A stretch of DNA of 64,000 nt from Qipengyuania spongiae (GTDB lineage: Bacteria; Pseudomonadota; Alphaproteobacteria; Sphingomonadales; Sphingomonadaceae), in contig NZ_CP092471.1 in assembly GCF_026168555.1 (NCBI RefSeq), positions 1,188,501-1,252,500 on the forward strand, in the 5' to 3' direction. Positions 62,110 to 64,000 of this stretch are shown in pieces; the stretch's first letter is position 1; every line of letters begins with the position of its first letter. Under the pieces are notes generated by a model, which saw only the letters and a program-made list of their open reading frames with translations, did not search any database and was not told where the DNA came from. The translations under genes were made by a program, and so were the position numbers.

Positions 62110-63573
62110 ATGGATCCGACGCTTCTCGCTATTCTCGCTCTCGTGCTGGGCCTCGGCTTCGGCTATCTGCTCGGTCATCGCTTCGGATCGGCGCCCGCCA
62201 AGGACTGGCAGGCGCGCCATGCGGAGCGCGATGCGGCGGCGCGCGATCTCGACGAGAAGTTCCGCAAGGCGATCGTCGATCTCGAAAACGCCACCGTGCG
62301 GGCCGAGCGGGCCGATGCGCTGGATGCCGAACTGCGCGAGACACGGCGGGCGCATGAAGGCGCGATGGACGAACTGCGGCGCGGGAATGCCGCGCTCGGC
62401 TCCGAACTGGCGACGCTGAAGGAGAAAACCGCCAATTTCGACGAGCAGAAGCGCCTGCTGGTCGAGGCGCGGGGCGAGCTGCTCAAGGAGTTCCAGAACA
62501 CCGGATCGGCCGTCCTGACCCGAGCGCAGGAGGCTTTCCTCGAGCGGGCGAGCGAGCGCTTCGGCCATTCCGAGAAGTCCTCGGAGGAGAAGCTGCGTGC
62601 GTTGCTCGACCCTGTCGGCAAGCGGCTGGAAGCTTACGAGAAGCAGGTCGCCGCGCTGGAGGAGAAGCGCACCGACGCCTTCGGCAGGCTCCACCAGCAG
62701 ATCACCGAGATGCAGCGCGGTCAGGAAGAGGTCCGGCGCGAGGCGCAAAGGCTCGGCAACAGCCTGACCAACGCACCCAAAGCGCGCGGGCGCTGGGGGG
62801 AGCGGGCGCTGCAGAACGTGCTCGAGCAATGCGGGCTGTCCGAACACACCGACTTCATTCTCGAACATTCGATCGACACCGAGGACGGGCGGCTGCGGCC
62901 CGACGCCATCGTCAACGTGCCGGGCCAGAAGAAGCTGGTGATCGATGCCAAGGTGTCGCTCAATGCCTATCAGGCGGCTTTCGAGGCGGAGGGCGACGAG
63001 GAACGCGGCCGGCATCTCGACCTCCACGCGAAATCCATGCGCAACCATGTCCAGACGCTGGGGTCCAAGGGCTATCAAAGCCAGTTCGACGATGCGCCCG
63101 ATTATGTCGTGATGTTCGTGCCGGGCGAGCATTTCGTCGCTGCCGCGCTGGAGCACGATCCGGAGTTGTGGGATTTCGCCTTCCGCAACAAGGTCTTGCT
63201 CGCGACGCCAACCAATCTCGTCGCGATCGCGCGGACTGTGGCGCAGGTCTGGCGGCAGGACACGATCGCGCGCGAGGCCGTGGAGATCGGCAAGGCCGGG
63301 GCGGAACTCTACGACCGGCTCGCGGTCGCCGCCGAGCACCTGAAGCGGGTCGGTGGCGGGCTCGAAAGCGCGGTCAAGAACTACAACAAGTTCGTCGGCA
63401 GCTTCGAGCGTAACGTGCTTTCCGCCGGGCGGCGGATGCACGAGAAGGGCATCGAGATCGGCAAGCGCGAGATTGACGAACTGCCTCAGATCGCCGAGTC
63501 GCCAACTTATGGCGCCGAGGACGCGGCGCGGATCGAGGACCGCGAGGAGGACCGTCGCGACACCGCCGAATGA
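62110..63573 (+). CDS. rmuC: DNA recombination protein RmuC
   Basis: Proposed nuclease that limits inverted-repeat recombination. The 487-aa protein has an N-terminal membrane helix (about 3-22), a long coiled-coil at about 30-165, a RmuC nuclease-like core at about 200-360 (APKARGRWGERAL, LVIDAKVSLNAYQAA), and a polar tail. The coiled coil starts just after the helix, so the protein is a membrane-anchored rod with a C-terminal nuclease domain. It ends 9 bases before the convergent PilZ gene. Confidence 0.92.
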   Translation: MDPTLLAILALVLGLGFGYLLGHRFGSAPAKDWQARHAERDAAARDLDEKFRKAIVDLENATVRAERADALDAELRETRRAHEGAMDELRRGNAALGSELATLKEKTANFDEQKRLLVEARGELLKEFQNTGSAVLTRAQEAFLERASERFGHSEKSSEEKLRALLDPVGKRLEAYEKQVAALEEKRTDAFGRLHQQITEMQRGQEEVRREAQRLGNSLTNAPKARGRWGERALQNVLEQCGLSEHTDFILEHSIDTEDGRLRPDAIVNVPGQKKLVIDAKVSLNAYQAAFEAEGDEERGRHLDLHAKSMRNHVQTLGSKGYQSQFDDAPDYVVMFVPGEHFVAAALEHDPELWDFAFRNKVLLATPTNLVAIARTVAQVWRQDTIAREAVEIGKAGAELYDRLAVAAEHLKRVGGGLESAVKNYNKFVGSFERNVLSAGRRMHEKGIEIGKREIDELPQIAESPTYGAEDAARIEDREEDRRDTAE

Positions 63574-63582
63574 AGCTCGGCC

Positions 63583-64000
63583 TCAGCGTTCCTTGGCCAG
63601 AAGGCGCAGTTTTTGTCCGGCCATGTCAAGCACTTGCAGTTTGTCGAGATAGCGACCGACGACCCCAGCATCCGAAGCGAGCGCATCGGCAAGCGTGTCG
63701 AGCATGTCGGCGAGCTGGATCAACTCCGCGCTATCGGCCGCCCCCATCTTCCGCGCGGCGAGAAAGGCCGGGCTGGGCTGGGCATCGGGAAACAGATCGC
63801 GCGCCTCGTGGACGATCCGGTCGACTCGCTGCTGTCCCCCGTCGCTTGCGGGCAGCCAGTCGACGGGATCGGTCGGCTGGTCAAAGCTGAGACCAGCGCT
63901 CTTGGCCTGGCGCCATACCACTCGGGCATGCACCGCCAGACTGCCGCGACGCAGGCATACCGGATCGCCGATGTCCGGCAATCCGCCACCCTCAATCAAA
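63583..64000 (-). CDS. PilZ domain-containing protein (C-terminal part, cut by window edge)
   Basis: The visible C-terminal 139 or so residues include GDPVCLRRG and VWRQAKSAGLSFDQPTDPVDWL, which resembles the beta-barrel half of a PilZ domain (cyclic-di-GMP binding); then an alpha-helical tail (ELIQLADMLDTLADALAS). The N-terminus, including the RxxxR motif of PilZ, is outside the window, so binding cannot be checked. The gene converges with rmuC with only 9 bases between stops. Confidence 0.6.
   Translation of the reverse strand, partial: LIEGGGLPDIGDPVCLRRGSLAVHARVVWRQAKSAGLSFDQPTDPVDWLPASDGGQQRVDRIVHEARDLFPDAQPSPAFLAARKMGAADSAELIQLADMLDTLADALASDAGVVGRYLDKLQVLDMAGQKLRLLAKER

Overview
The window is about 64 kb of GC-rich (roughly two-thirds G+C), gene-dense chromosomal DNA from an alphaproteobacterium. 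It is most likely a member of the Sphingomonadales, close to the Erythrobacter/Qipengyuania group. The reasons are the protein-level character of the genes, the full alphaproteobacterial division and cell wall (dcw) cluster with a long-tailed FtsZ, a HisZ-type regulatory subunit, a serC leader-like RNA, and the argH-lptM-lysA order. This placement is an inference from family resemblance, not from a search. I see no insertion sequence, prophage, CRISPR array, integrase or rRNA operon; this is core genome.

Layout. 1-4.9 kb: the ccmA/ccmB heme-export pair (ccmB runs off the left edge), phhB, a short-chain dehydrogenase, an S9 peptidase lipoprotein and an AlkA-type glycosylase. 4.95-7.5 kb: a 2Fe-2S ferredoxin, a cysteine synthase-like enzyme, and an uncharacterised membrane protein/lipoprotein pair. 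7.5-26.9 kb: the uninterrupted dcw cluster mraZ-rsmH-ftsL-ftsI-murE-murF-mraY-murD-ftsW-murG-murC-murB-ddl-ftsQ-ftsA-ftsZ. It makes the lipid-linked peptidoglycan precursor and the divisome, and most neighbouring genes overlap by 1-8 bases. It is preceded by a 331-base control region with five evenly phased TCCC repeats (a likely MraZ operator). ftsZ has its own 161-base leader, which contains a possible 20-codon leader peptide.

26.9-31.4 kb: a TPR/SPOR envelope protein, a YbjN protein, a BI-1/YccA membrane protein behind a heat-shock-like promoter, a poly-proline lipoprotein and tRNA-Ala. 31.6-41.6 kb: obgE-proB and an epimerase, then on the minus strand sseA-metC-mscS and a Pro-rich membrane protein; queF with a DUF1499 protein; and an FAD oxidoreductase of the SelD-associated type. 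41.6-45.2 kb: tRNA-Thr, then a minus-strand run of an RNase H-fold protein, rarA and a glycosyltransferase. 45.3-53.3 kb: serC (with RNA leader), serA, hisZ, an aldo/keto reductase, purA, an L,D-transpeptidase and a winged-helix protein with a receiver-like N-terminus. 53.3-64 kb: lysA-lptM-argH (minus), a TlpA-like lipoprotein, tRNA-Val, asparaginase, an MDR dehydrogenase with truA and fmt (minus), then recR, def, rmuC, and a PilZ-domain protein cut by the right edge.

Themes. Cell wall and division dominate: the dcw products make lipid II and the Z-ring, while the SPOR protein, L,D-transpeptidase and the meso-diaminopimelate branch enzyme LysA act on or near the same material. The most unusual signals are small or regulatory: the ftsZ leader ORF, the very long FtsZ linker, the phased repeats before mraZ, a His-rich insert in peptide deformylase, hairpins over start sites, and an SOS-like site before the winged-helix gene. 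I did not find a clear multi-gene novel defence or biosynthetic system.
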